A program made the position numbers and the translations under genes. A DNA stretch of 64,000 nt from CADEEL01 sp050246475 (GTDB taxonomy: Bacteria > Pseudomonadota > Alphaproteobacteria > Caulobacterales > Aquidulcibacteraceae), in NCBI GenBank assembly GCA_050246475.1, contig JBFWVZ010000003.1:372001-436000 (forward strand). The letters are read 5' to 3'. Shown piece by piece: positions 32,746 through 40,735 of the stretch (position 1 is its first letter; every line of letters starts with the position of its first letter). Under the pieces are notes generated by a model, which was given only the letters and a program-made list of their open reading frames with translations, had not been told where the DNA came from and ran no database searches.

Positions 32746-34674
32746 CTAGCGCGCCGGCGTCGCAGGCGGGGCCGCACGCGCGGCCGGCGCCGCCGCCTGC
32801 ACCGCGCGCACCTGGTTGAGGATCGGCAAACGTTCGCGCCCGCGCAGGTCGGACGCGTATTCGAGGTTGCTCCATGGCCCGCGCACCACGAACGGAATGG
32901 CGATGCCGCCTTCGCGCGGCACGATGCGCATCGTCAGCGACTGCAAACCGACGTCGATGAGCCCAGTTCCGTCGATCTGAAGATCGCTCGTCACGACACG
33001 GAGATTGTCCGTCGCCAGCACGCCATTGTTCATCGCGAAGGCGCCCGAGAAGCTCGAGAACCGCGTGCGCGCATTCGCATTGATGAGCTCGCCCGAAATC
33101 GCGTTCTGGATGGTGCGCGCCACGCCGCCGAGATCGACGCCGCGCAGCGCCCCGTTCTGCACCGAAAGCTCCGCCCGCCCATCGAGCGAGGAGACGAGCG
33201 CGCCCTGCGTGCGCCCCACGCCCGACCAGGAGAGCGTCACCGCGCCCGTGCCTTCAAGCCCCTGATAACCGAACGCATCGCGCATGAAGGGCTGTAAACG
33301 GAGGTTTTGCGCCGTCAGCTCCTGCGCGAAACGCACGTCCAGCTCGCGCGCGTCCACCTCCACGCGCCCACGCCCCGTGCCGCCATAGAGCGCTAATCGA
33401 TGCAGCGTTGCTGCGAGATAACCTTCGTTCAGAACGAGCGAGAGCATCGCAGAATCGGCCACCATGCGCTGCACGCGGAATTGCCCCGTCGTCAGCTCCA
33501 GGTTCGCATCGACGCTGCGCAACGCCGCCAGATCGATCGCCTCGCGCCGCCACGGCTGGCTCATGTCGAGCCCTTCCGCGGCGGTTGACACGGTGGGCGT
33601 CGCTTGGCCCGCCGCGCTCGCGGTCGCCGCCGGCGCAGATGCGGCAAACAAGAACGGATTGATGTCGAATGCCGGCAATTCCAAGCGGCCGCTGATGTAG
33701 GGGCGCGTGCCGTGCTGTTCGAGCGTGAAGTCGCCGCGTCCGCGCGCCGCGTCCACCGCGAGCGTGGCGTTCTCGAACGCGATGCGGCCTTGCTGCGTCG
33801 TCAACCGTCCCTCGACGCTGAATTGCCCGAGCCCCCCTGCTTGCGGCAGCGGCGCGCCAAGCCAGTTGGAGACCGCGCGAAGGTTCGTGCCGTTCGCTTG
33901 CGCCTGGCCGACGAACCATTCGCCAACGCCCGCCGCCTCGCCTTCGAGGCGCGCGTTGAGCAAGGCGCCGTCGATCCGCATCGTCACCGGCGAGGTCTGC
34001 GAGAGCATGATGCGGCGGGGGTTCGCGATGTTGAGTTCGATCGAGACGCGCTCGCCGCGAAAGCCGAACGACCCTGAAATGTCGATGGGGCGATCCAGGC
34101 TCTCCACCGAGGAGCGCAAGCGCGGCTCCTCGATCGTCCACGCGCCGTTGTCGCGTGCATCGCGATAGGAAATCTGGCCGCCCTCGATGCGCACCTCGCG
34201 CAGCTCGACGTCGTTGATGTGGATGTCGTCGCCGCCCGGCGTGGGCGCCGGCGCCTCGCCGCGCGCTGGCGCGAGATACCAATTGGGCCGCCCCTGCGCG
34301 TCCACCTCGAGCGCGATGCGCGGGTCGGTGAGCACCAGGCGCGTGAGGATCACTTGGCGGCGCGTGATCAGCGGAATGAGCTCAATGCCGGCCGAGACCG
34401 CCTCGGCCTCGGCGAGATGCGGCGCTGTCCCGCCGCGCACATTGGCGACGGCCACTTCCGTCGCGCGAAACCCGAGCACAGGAAAAAACGTCGCGCCAAA
34501 ATCGCCCGCGATGGCCACATCGCGGCCGATTTCGGCCTCGATCCGCCGCTCGAACTCGGCCTTCAGCTCGGCGCGCGGCAGAAAGAAGAAGACGAGCGCC
34601 GCGCCCCCCAAAAGGATCGCGACGATCGCGCCCACCACGTAGATCGCCCACCCAAACCACGTCCGCGGCAGCAT
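32746..34674 (-). CDS. AsmA family protein
   Basis: 642 residues from ATG 34674, picked because GGAGG lies 7 nt upstream. One N-terminal membrane anchor (WAIYVVGAIVAILLGGAALVFFF) precedes EFERRIEAEIGRDVAIAGDFGATFFPVLGFRATEVAVAN, the AsmA N-domain pattern. The C-terminal part (about 400-620) has the AsmA_2-type VDARELDVRFAQELTAQNLRLQPFM and DLQIDGTGLIDVGLQSLTMRI repeats. These proteins bridge the inner and outer membrane and are linked to phospholipid transport and outer-membrane biogenesis. It is coupled to the carboxylase gene with no spacer. Confidence 0.9.
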   Translation of the reverse strand: MLPRTWFGWAIYVVGAIVAILLGGAALVFFFLPRAELKAEFERRIEAEIGRDVAIAGDFGATFFPVLGFRATEVAVANVRGGTAPHLAEAEAVSAGIELIPLITRRQVILTRLVLTDPRIALEVDAQGRPNWYLAPARGEAPAPTPGGDDIHINDVELREVRIEGGQISYRDARDNGAWTIEEPRLRSSVESLDRPIDISGSFGFRGERVSIELNIANPRRIMLSQTSPVTMRIDGALLNARLEGEAAGVGEWFVGQAQANGTNLRAVSNWLGAPLPQAGGLGQFSVEGRLTTQQGRIAFENATLAVDAARGRGDFTLEQHGTRPYISGRLELPAFDINPFLFAASAPAATASAAGQATPTVSTAAEGLDMSQPWRREAIDLAALRSVDANLELTTGQFRVQRMVADSAMLSLVLNEGYLAATLHRLALYGGTGRGRVEVDARELDVRFAQELTAQNLRLQPFMRDAFGYQGLEGTGAVTLSWSGVGRTQGALVSSLDGRAELSVQNGALRGVDLGGVARTIQNAISGELINANARTRFSSFSGAFAMNNGVLATDNLRVVTSDLQIDGTGLIDVGLQSLTMRIVPREGGIAIPFVVRGPWSNLEYASDLRGRERLPILNQVRAVQAAAPAARAAPPATPAR

Positions 34675-34709
34675 TCGGCCCTCCGGATTGACCCGTCCGC
34701 CCACCTTAG

Positions 34710-34740
34710 AGGGGCGGGGCTGGCCTGTCAGGGCGCCCCT
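34710..34740. promoter_or_regulatory. inverted repeat in the AsmA/CobW divergent region
   Basis: AGGGGCG (34710-34716) and CGCCCCT (34734-34740) are perfect 7-bp arms separated by 17 nt, in the 120-nt gap between the AsmA gene and the CobW-family gene. It could be an operator or a leader hairpin of the plus-strand gene. It does not resemble the Zur box I know. Confidence 0.3.
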
Positions 34741-34794
34741 TCCGGGATGCGCAGGAGGCGCTATCTATGGGGCCGCTCTCCGCAAAGGCCGCTC

Positions 34795-35847
34795 ATGCCC
34801 GCATCCGCTCCCGGCGCCATTCCCGTCACCGTGCTCACCGGCTTCCTCGGCGCGGGAAAGACCACATTGCTCAACCGGATTCTCTCGGAGGATCACGGCC
34901 GGCGCTACGCCGTCATCGTCAACGAGTTCGGCGAGATCGGCATCGACAACGATCTGATCGTCGGCGCGGACGAAGAAGTCTTCGAAATGAACAATGGATG
35001 CGTCTGCTGCACAGTGCGCGGCGATCTCATCCGCGTCATCGAAGGGCTGATGAAGCGCAAGGGCAAGTTTGACGCGATCGTCGTGGAGACGACCGGGCTC
35101 GCCAAGCCCGCTCCGGTCGCGCAGACCTTCTTCGTCGACGCCGACGTGCGCGAGCGCACCAAGCTCGATGCGGTGGTGACCGTGGTGGACGCCAAGCACG
35201 TGCTCACGCGCCTCGCCGAATCCGAAGAGGCCCAGGAGCAGATCGCGTTCGCGGACGTCATCCTCCTCAACAAGACCGATCTGGTCAGCGCCGGCGAACT
35301 CGCCGAAGTCGAGCGCACGATCCGGCGCGTCAACGCCACGGCGAAAATCCACCGCACCGAGCGCTGCTCCATCGAACTCCAGCGCGTCCTGGAGCAAAGC
35401 GCCTTCGATCTCGACCGCGTGCTTGAGATCGATCCGCACTTCCTGCCCGACCATGAGTGCGACGACACATGCGCGCATCACGAACACGACCACGACCACG
35501 ATCATCATCACCACCATGATCATGATCACGCACACGATCACGTCGCCGCGAACGGCATCACGTCCGTCTCGCTTTCAACGGAACAGCCGATCAATCCGCA
35601 GAAGCTGCTGCCCTGGCTCAATCAGATCACGCAGGAGCGCGGGCCGGATATTCTGCGTCTCAAGGGCATCCTCGCCTTTCCCGATGAACCGAAGCGCTTC
35701 GTCGTCCAGGGTGTGCACATGATCCTCGAAGGCGACGTGCAGCGCGATTGGCGCGCGGATGAAAAGCGCGTCTCCCGCCTCGTCTTCATAGGGCGCAATC
35801 TCGACCGCGCCGAACTCGAATCCGCCTTCCTGGCCTGCGCGGCGTGA
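34795..35847 (+). CDS. CobW/COG0523 GTPase, metallochaperone type
   Basis: 350 residues from ATG 34795. Walker A GFLGAGKTTLLN (about 17-28), GCVCC (the CxCC metal site, about 67-71), Walker B-like VVETTGLAKP and NKTDL identify a G3E GTPase. A His/Asp-rich loop (about 222-247, HEHDHDHDHHHHHDHDHAHDH) sits between the GTPase and the C-terminal CobW_C domain (about 255-350), as in zinc-handling members of COG0523. The protein likely delivers zinc to a client at GTP expense. The following WD40 gene starts inside its stop codon. An upstream in-frame ATG at 34747 is a less likely start. Confidence 0.9.
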   Translation: MPASAPGAIPVTVLTGFLGAGKTTLLNRILSEDHGRRYAVIVNEFGEIGIDNDLIVGADEEVFEMNNGCVCCTVRGDLIRVIEGLMKRKGKFDAIVVETTGLAKPAPVAQTFFVDADVRERTKLDAVVTVVDAKHVLTRLAESEEAQEQIAFADVILLNKTDLVSAGELAEVERTIRRVNATAKIHRTERCSIELQRVLEQSAFDLDRVLEIDPHFLPDHECDDTCAHHEHDHDHDHHHHHDHDHAHDHVAANGITSVSLSTEQPINPQKLLPWLNQITQERGPDILRLKGILAFPDEPKRFVVQGVHMILEGDVQRDWRADEKRVSRLVFIGRNLDRAELESAFLACAA

Positions 35848-36818
35848 GCGCACAGCAGCTCGAACTCTCCGCGCCGGCGAGCGCCATCGTCTGGCTCGGC
35901 GAGCGGGCGCATTTCGCCTTGGGCGACGGCGCCATCTTCATCGCCGACACGCGCGAGCGCATTGAGGCGCACGACGGCGCCATCCTTTGCGCGGCGCTCC
36001 ACCCGGATGAAAACGCCGTGCTCACCGGGGGCGACGACGGGCGGATCGTCTCCACATCGCTACTTGGACCGCAGGAAGTCTTCGCGCTCAACGGCAAGTG
36101 GATCGATCATCTCGTCGCGAGCGCGGACTCCGGCGCGTTGGTCGCCGCCGCGGGCAAGGAAGCGATCGTTTTCAAGAACGGCGCGGAATCGCATCGCTTC
36201 GCGGCGCCGTCGTCTATCGGCGGCTTGGCGCTCAACGCCAAGGGCCGGCGCCTCGCATTCTCCCACTATGGCGGCGCAACGCTCCGCTACGCGCTGATGA
36301 GCGATGGGCCGGAGACGCTGCTCAAGTGGGCGGGCTCGCACCTCGCCATCGCGCTCTCGCCTGAAGCCGATTACGTCATCACCGCCATGCAGGAGATGGA
36401 GCTGCACGGCTGGAAGCTGCCGGAGAAGCGCGATCTGCGCATGAGCGGCTACGCAGCAAAAACGAAGAGCTTCTCCTGGGATAAGCGCGGCCGCTGGCTG
36501 GCGACGAGCGGCGCCGATTGCGCGGTGCTTTGGCCGTTCAGCGGCAAGCTCGGCCCGCAGGGCAAGCAGCCCGCGATGCTCGCGCCGCGCCAGGCGCTCG
36601 TCACGCAAGTCGCGTTTCACCCGCGCGATGAGATCGTGGCGCTTGGCTGGAATGACGGCGCAGTCTCCATCGCCAACGTAGCGGACGGCGCAACGGCCAT
36701 CGTACGCGAGCCCACCGCCGCGCCCATCACCGCGCTCGCCTGGAGTAACACGCGCATGCAACTCGCCGCCGCCGACGAAGCAGGCGCGGGCGTCGTGATG
36801 GAATTGCAAGCGCGCTAG
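35844..36818 (+). CDS. WD40-repeat protein
   Basis: 324 residues from a GTG that forms a GTGA overlap with the CobW-family stop. At least five WD40-like blades are seen, for example ILCAALHPDENAVLTGGDDGRIVST, SIGGLALNAKGRRLAFSHYGGATLRYA, TKSFSWDKRGRWLATSGADCAVLWP and VTQVAFHPRDEIVALGWNDGAVSIA. There is no signal peptide, so it is cytosolic. The translational coupling suggests a partner or scaffold for the metallochaperone. It ends in a CTAG shared with the convergent yacG stop. Confidence 0.85.
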   Translation: MSAQQLELSAPASAIVWLGERAHFALGDGAIFIADTRERIEAHDGAILCAALHPDENAVLTGGDDGRIVSTSLLGPQEVFALNGKWIDHLVASADSGALVAAAGKEAIVFKNGAESHRFAAPSSIGGLALNAKGRRLAFSHYGGATLRYALMSDGPETLLKWAGSHLAIALSPEADYVITAMQEMELHGWKLPEKRDLRMSGYAAKTKSFSWDKRGRWLATSGADCAVLWPFSGKLGPQGKQPAMLAPRQALVTQVAFHPRDEIVALGWNDGAVSIANVADGATAIVREPTAAPITALAWSNTRMQLAAADEAGAGVVMELQAR

Positions 36819-36985
36819 CGCTCGTCCTCGTCGCTCGACGGATCGCTCTCCGCCGCCGGCACGACGTAACGCCCGGAGAACCACCGCCCGAGATCCACAT
36901 CCGCGCAGCGCTTCGAGCAGAACGGCCGATACTTCGGATCCGGCGGATTGGCTTCGCAGATCGGGCAAAGGGGCGCCTTCGGCAT
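36815..36985 (-). CDS. yacG: YacG-like zinc-binding protein (DNA gyrase inhibitor family)
   Basis: A 56-residue gene, easily overlooked, from ATG 36985 (MPKAPLCPICEANP). Four cysteines in C7-x2-C10 and C23-x3-C27 (RPFCSKRCADVDLGRW) are the YacG zinc-ribbon signature, followed by the family's DLGRWFSGRYVVP. The tail is acidic (SDPSSDEDER). E. coli YacG binds and inhibits DNA gyrase; this role here rests on homology. It lies 15 nt after the RNase G/E-like gene in the usual maf-RNase-yacG order. Confidence 0.92.
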   Translation of the reverse strand: MPKAPLCPICEANPPDPKYRPFCSKRCADVDLGRWFSGRYVVPAAESDPSSDEDER

Positions 36986-37000
36986 TGGCGGAATATGGGG

Positions 37001-38080
37001 TCAGTTCGCGGAAACGTCGATGCGCTCGCGCGCCGGCGCGCCGCCGGCGATCCTCCAGCGCGGCCCAATGCGCTGATCCAGGCCCGCGCGCCAATCGTAT
37101 GGCGCGTTCTCCAGCCAGCTCATCACCTCGTCCGAAACGCGCGCCTCAATCCGCCGCCCGCCTTGCGCCGCGCCGGCTCGCTCGATCTCCCGGAGCGCCT
37201 TCGCCGCAACGAAATCCAAACTCTCACGCCCCTCCGCGTCGCGATAAAGTTCATGCAGCGGCGCGCGCAGCTGCGCACGCGACATCTCGAACACGCCAAA
37301 TTTCGAAAGCCGCCCGAACTGCGTCTGCCACGGATCGCCGGCGAACGCGGCCTTCACCGCATCTTCCAATGCCTCGCGGTTCGCGTGTTGCCGCATGGAG
37401 ACGAAATCGATTGCGATGACGCCGCCAAGATTGCGCAGCCGCACCTGCCGCGCGATCTCTTGCGCCGCCGCGACGTTCAACTCGAATGCAAACCGCTCCG
37501 CATCGGGCGAGCCTTTGCGCGCGCCCGCATCCACATCGATCGCCACGAGTGCAGCTGTCGGCTCAAACTTGAGCGTTCCGCCGCTTGGTATCTGCGCGAA
37601 CGGCGCCAACGCCGCCTCAAACGCTTCATCAAGCCGCGCGCGCGCCTCCATGTCCGCGGGGCGCGCCGCCAGCAAATCCTCATCAGACTCATGCCGCGCC
37701 ATCCGTCGGGCCGCACCCTCAGCCGCCTCGTTCAGCAGTTGAAGCACCGGCCCCTTGCCGCGCGCGCCTTCGCGCGTGACGAGCACGGACAGAAGCTCGC
37801 CCTCCCGCACCGGAACACTGGCGCCGCCGCGTTGCGCGCCGCCTTGCGCATCGAGCGGCAGAAAGCCTTGCTCTTCCTTCAAGCCAAGATCGACAAACGC
37901 GCCCCGCAGTCTCCGGTCCACGCTGCGCACGCGCCCCACATACGTTTCGCCCCACAGCGCGCGCTTTCCCTCGTCGATCGCGCGCAGCACGTGGAGCGCG
38001 ATCGGGCGCCCATCGCGCACGAGCGCTTGGCGCGCTTCGCCGATCCCCGCATCGCGCCATTCGACGAGCGTCTCGCTCAT
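37001..38080 (-). CDS. ribonuclease E/G family protein, short form
   Basis: 359 residues from ATG 38080 (ATGA overlap with maf). An S1-like segment is visible (GETYVGRVRSVDRRLRGAFVDLG, about 43-65), and AIDVDAGARKG plus NLGGVIAIDFVSM give the two aspartates that bind the catalytic metal in RNase E/G. The region that should hold the Zn-link (CPxCxG) reads LHELYRDAEGR, with no cysteines. The protein is shorter than E. coli RNase G (489). It is probably an endoribonuclease with an altered dimer or tetramer interface. Confidence 0.85.
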   Translation of the reverse strand: MSETLVEWRDAGIGEARQALVRDGRPIALHVLRAIDEGKRALWGETYVGRVRSVDRRLRGAFVDLGLKEEQGFLPLDAQGGAQRGGASVPVREGELLSVLVTREGARGKGPVLQLLNEAAEGAARRMARHESDEDLLAARPADMEARARLDEAFEAALAPFAQIPSGGTLKFEPTAALVAIDVDAGARKGSPDAERFAFELNVAAAQEIARQVRLRNLGGVIAIDFVSMRQHANREALEDAVKAAFAGDPWQTQFGRLSKFGVFEMSRAQLRAPLHELYRDAEGRESLDFVAAKALREIERAGAAQGGRRIEARVSDEVMSWLENAPYDWRAGLDQRIGPRWRIAGGAPARERIDVSAN

Positions 38081-38649
38081 GCGCTCAACCGGTAGCCCGC
38101 GCCTTCGAGCAAATTAGCCGTCTCGAAAAGCGGCAGACCAACGACAGCGCTATAGGAGCCGTTGAGCGCCCGCACGAACCGCGCGGCGCGCCCCTGGATC
38201 GCATAGCCGCCCGCTTTGCCGCGCCATTCGCCGCTGGCGATGTAGGCGTCGATCTCTCCAGGGCTCAAGCGTTTGAACGTTACGCGCGTCTCGACCACGC
38301 GCTCGCGCAGTTTGCCGCCTTCCGCCACCGCCACCGCCGTCACCACAATATGCGCGCGTCCGCTCAGCAGCGTGAGGCAGCGGCGCGCCTCCGTCTCGCT
38401 CTCCGCTTTCGGCAAAATGCGCCGCCCGCACGCAACGACCGTATCCGCCGCCAACACGCACGCACCGTCCGATGCGGCCGCCTTTGCTTTCTCACGCGCG
38501 AGCCGAAGCGCATGATCGCGCGGCAGCTCGCCCTTCTTCGGCGTCTCGTCGATGTCGGCCGGCGCAACGCGATCCGGCTCGATCCCGATCTGCTTCAGGA
38601 GGTCGAGTCGCCGCGGGCTGGCGCTGGCGAGGATCAGCGCGCGCGGCAT
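38077..38649 (-). CDS. maf: Maf-like nucleoside triphosphate pyrophosphatase
   Basis: 190 residues from ATG 38649. It opens with LILASASPRRLDLLKQIGI, the Maf signature, then VLAADTVVACGRRILPKAES, ARRCLTLLSGRAH and ASGEWRGKAGGYAIQGRAA, all in the expected order. Maf enzymes remove pyrophosphate from non-canonical or methylated NTPs. Its stop overlaps the RNase G/E start. It lies 1 nt from the stop of the short-chain dehydrogenase gene, so the three genes and yacG are likely read together. Confidence 0.93.
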   Translation of the reverse strand: MPRALILASASPRRLDLLKQIGIEPDRVAPADIDETPKKGELPRDHALRLAREKAKAAASDGACVLAADTVVACGRRILPKAESETEARRCLTLLSGRAHIVVTAVAVAEGGKLRERVVETRVTFKRLSPGEIDAYIASGEWRGKAGGYAIQGRAARFVRALNGSYSAVVGLPLFETANLLEGAGYRLSA

Positions 38650-38650
38650 C

Positions 38651-39520
38651 TCACCGCCGGGGCTGTCGCAGGCCGAGGCGGTTCGCGATGATGTTGTCCA
38701 CCATCGGCTGGGGCAGAATGCGCGGCAGGGTGTAGTTCATGAATTTGCCGCGCAGCACCGTGTAGCGTTGGCGCGGATTGGGATGGGCAAGCCCCGTCCA
38801 CACGACATCCCCGATCGCGGAGGGCGGAAGTCCCTGGCGCCCCAGCCCGATCATATATTTGCGCACGGTGTCCGTCGCTGCGCCGTAATCGCTTTCGCGA
38901 TAGCGCGCGAGATCGGGATCCTCGTCCGCCTTGTCCCAGATCGGCGTCGCCACCGCTCCCGGCGCCACGACCACAACCTTGATGCCATAGAGCATGAGTT
39001 CGCGCCGCAGGCTTTGCGAATAACCCTCCACGGCATGCTTCGAAGCCGCATAGGCGCCGACGAACGGCGAACCGTTCTTTCCGCCCACCGAGCTCATCAT
39101 GACGACGCGCCCGGGCGCACCTGTCCGCGTCCGGTCCGCGCCCAGCAGCGGGAGAAACGCTTGTGTCGCTGCGTGAAGCCCGAAGAAATTCGTCTCGAAC
39201 TGCTTGCGCACGTCAGTGAGCGGCTGCAGCGGCAACGGGCCCGCAACCGCGATCCCGGCATTGTTCACCAGCCCAAAAAGCGTGCGCCCGTTGAGCCACG
39301 CGCTCACCTGCGCGACGGCCGCCTGGATCTGCGCGTCGTTCGTCACATCGAGGATGAGCGGCGTGACTGAATCGCCGAATTCCTGCTTGAGGCTGTCGGC
39401 GTCCGCCTGCTTGCGCACGCCCGCGAACACATGCGCGCCCTCTTTCGCCGCGCGCTCTACGCAAGCGCGACCGATGCCGGTCGATGCGCCAGTGATGACG
39501 ATTGCGCGCTCATTCGCCAT
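38651..39520 (-). CDS. short-chain dehydrogenase/reductase
   Basis: 289 residues from ATG 39520. TGASTGIG (about 10-17) binds NAD(P), NNAG appears at about 85-88, and the Ser-Tyr-Lys triad is in MMSSVGG and YAASK. The extended C-terminus (LRGKFMNYTLPRILPQPMVD) is a feature of retinol-dehydrogenase-like SDRs acting on lipophilic substrates. It sits between infA and maf, two genes that are usually close neighbours in alphaproteobacteria, and so appears to be an insertion in a conserved block. Confidence 0.9.
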   Translation of the reverse strand: MANERAIVITGASTGIGRACVERAAKEGAHVFAGVRKQADADSLKQEFGDSVTPLILDVTNDAQIQAAVAQVSAWLNGRTLFGLVNNAGIAVAGPLPLQPLTDVRKQFETNFFGLHAATQAFLPLLGADRTRTGAPGRVVMMSSVGGKNGSPFVGAYAASKHAVEGYSQSLRRELMLYGIKVVVVAPGAVATPIWDKADEDPDLARYRESDYGAATDTVRKYMIGLGRQGLPPSAIGDVVWTGLAHPNPRQRYTVLRGKFMNYTLPRILPQPMVDNIIANRLGLRQPRR

Positions 39521-39541
39521 GGGAAGCCCCTCGAAACTCGC

Positions 39542-39760
39542 TTACTTGAATCTGTACGTGATCCGCCCCTTGGTCAGATCATAGGGCGTCATCTCGACGA
39601 GCACTTTGTCGCCCGCGAGCACGCGGATGCGGTTCTTCCGCATCTTTCCCGCCGTGTGGGCGATGATCTCGTGGTCGTTCTCCAGCTTCACGCGGAAGGT
39701 CGCGTTCGGCAAAAGCTCGACCACGGTTCCGGCGAACTCCAACAATTCCTCTTTGGGCAT
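39542..39760 (-). CDS. infA: translation initiation factor IF-1
   Basis: 72 residues, the standard length, from ATG 39760 with GGGAGAG upstream. It is a single OB-fold: EELLEFAGTVVELLPNATFRVKLEN, then HEIIAHTAGKMRKNRIRVLAGDKV and VEMTPYDLTKGRITYRFK. IF-1 binds the A site of the 30S subunit during initiation. Its own promoter seems to lie in the short gap before the phosphatase gene. Confidence 0.98.
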   Translation of the reverse strand: MPKEELLEFAGTVVELLPNATFRVKLENDHEIIAHTAGKMRKNRIRVLAGDKVLVEMTPYDLTKGRITYRFK

Positions 39761-39791
39761 TCTCTCTCCCAGGTTGCAAACGAAGCGGCGG

Positions 39792-39820
39792 ACTATAGTC
39801 GCGCCCCTTCACCCCGTCGA
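39792..39820 (-). promoter_or_regulatory. likely infA promoter
   Basis: A palindromic GACTATAGTC (39791-39800) contains a -10 TATAGT (39792-39797 on the minus strand). A weak -35 TCGACG lies 17 nt upstream (39815-39820). The start of infA is 32 nt further on. The -10 match is good and the -35 match moderate. Confidence 0.42.
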
Positions 39821-40255
39821 TGGCCGTTGAAACCGCCCCTGAAGGCGCTCATCCAGCGCATCCCGGACGCGGCGATACTCATCCAAACGCTGCTCTCGCG
39901 AGCCTTGGGCCAGAGATGGATCGAAGGTCGGCCAATACTCAGCCTCGACCGCCATCGTCCGCGTGAATTCGAGCGCTCGATGATGCGCCTCCGGCGTCAA
40001 CGAGATGATGAGATCGAAGCTCGTGTCTTCGAGGTCATCGAAGCCCTTGGGCCGGTGCTTGGCGAGATCGGCGCCCACTTCATCCATGACCGCCACCGCG
40101 AAGGGATCGACTTCGCGCCCGGCGCGCAAGCCTACGCTGTCGATCCACACCAGCTTGCCGAAGCGAAGCTGCATCAGGCCCGCAGCCATCGGCGAGCGGA
40201 TGAGATTGTGCGTGCAGGCAAAGAGAACGGCCTGCGGCGGCGGCGATGGCCCCAT
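39809..40255 (-). CDS. low-molecular-weight protein-tyrosine phosphatase/arsenate reductase-like
   Basis: 148 residues from ATG 40255. The P-loop CTHNLIRS (C-x5-R-S, Cys14 to Arg20) is at the N-terminus and a DPSLAQGS segment further on supplies the acid loop. Proteins in this exact position of the alphaproteobacterial hisD-infA cluster are usually annotated as ArsC-type or LMW phosphatases. No arsenic genes are nearby, so tyrosine phosphatase activity or an unrelated phospho-substrate is as likely. Its start is 3 nt after the UPF0262 stop. Confidence 0.88.
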   Translation of the reverse strand: MGPSPPPQAVLFACTHNLIRSPMAAGLMQLRFGKLVWIDSVGLRAGREVDPFAVAVMDEVGADLAKHRPKGFDDLEDTSFDLIISLTPEAHHRALEFTRTMAVEAEYWPTFDPSLAQGSREQRLDEYRRVRDALDERLQGRFQRPSTG

Positions 40256-40258
40256 CGC

Positions 40259-40735
40259 TCAGCCCCGCACATGGAGCGCGCAGATGAGCGTGAAGAGCCG
40301 CCGCGCCGTGTCATGATCGACGCGGATTTTTCCCGAAAGCCGCTGCGCCAGCAATTCGCTGCCTTCATTGTGAAGCCCGCGCCGCCCCATATCGATCGCT
40401 TCGATCTGGGTCGGCGTCGCGTTGCGGATGGCGGCGTAATAGGAATCGCAGACGAGAAAATAGTCCTTGATGATGGAGCGGAAGGGCGTGAGCGAAAGCA
40501 CGATCGTGCGCGCCGCTTCGCCCGTCTCCGTCTTCACATCGAAGACGAGCCGTGCGTCCTGGATCGAGAGCATGAGGGCGTAAGGCCCGGTGTCGAGCTC
40601 TTCGAGCGCGAACTCATTGCCTTCGAGCAAATCGAAAATCGCGATGCGGCGTTCGTGCAGCGCTTCGCTCGTCGCCGCCGCCAGCGATGTTTCGTCGATC
40701 TGAATATCGACGAGGCGGTTCTTCGCCTCGCTCAT
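40259..40735 (-). CDS. UPF0262 family protein
   Basis: 158 residues from ATG 40735, overlapping the hisD stop (ATGA). It begins NRLVDIQIDETSLAAATSEALHERRIAIFDLLEGN and continues with LSLTPFRSIIKDYFLVCDSYYAAIRNATPTQIEAIDMGRRGLHNEG, which is the UPF0262 pattern restricted, as far as I recall, to alphaproteobacteria. It is a soluble alpha/beta protein with no known function and is consistently found between hisD and the phosphatase gene. Confidence 0.93.
   Translation of the reverse strand: MSEAKNRLVDIQIDETSLAAATSEALHERRIAIFDLLEGNEFALEELDTGPYALMLSIQDARLVFDVKTETGEAARTIVLSLTPFRSIIKDYFLVCDSYYAAIRNATPTQIEAIDMGRRGLHNEGSELLAQRLSGKIRVDHDTARRLFTLICALHVRG

Noticed and set aside
39809..40255. Dedicated arsenic-resistance gene
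   Set aside because: There is no arsR, arsB or acr3 nearby, and the position in the hisD-infA cluster is conserved independently of arsenic genes.
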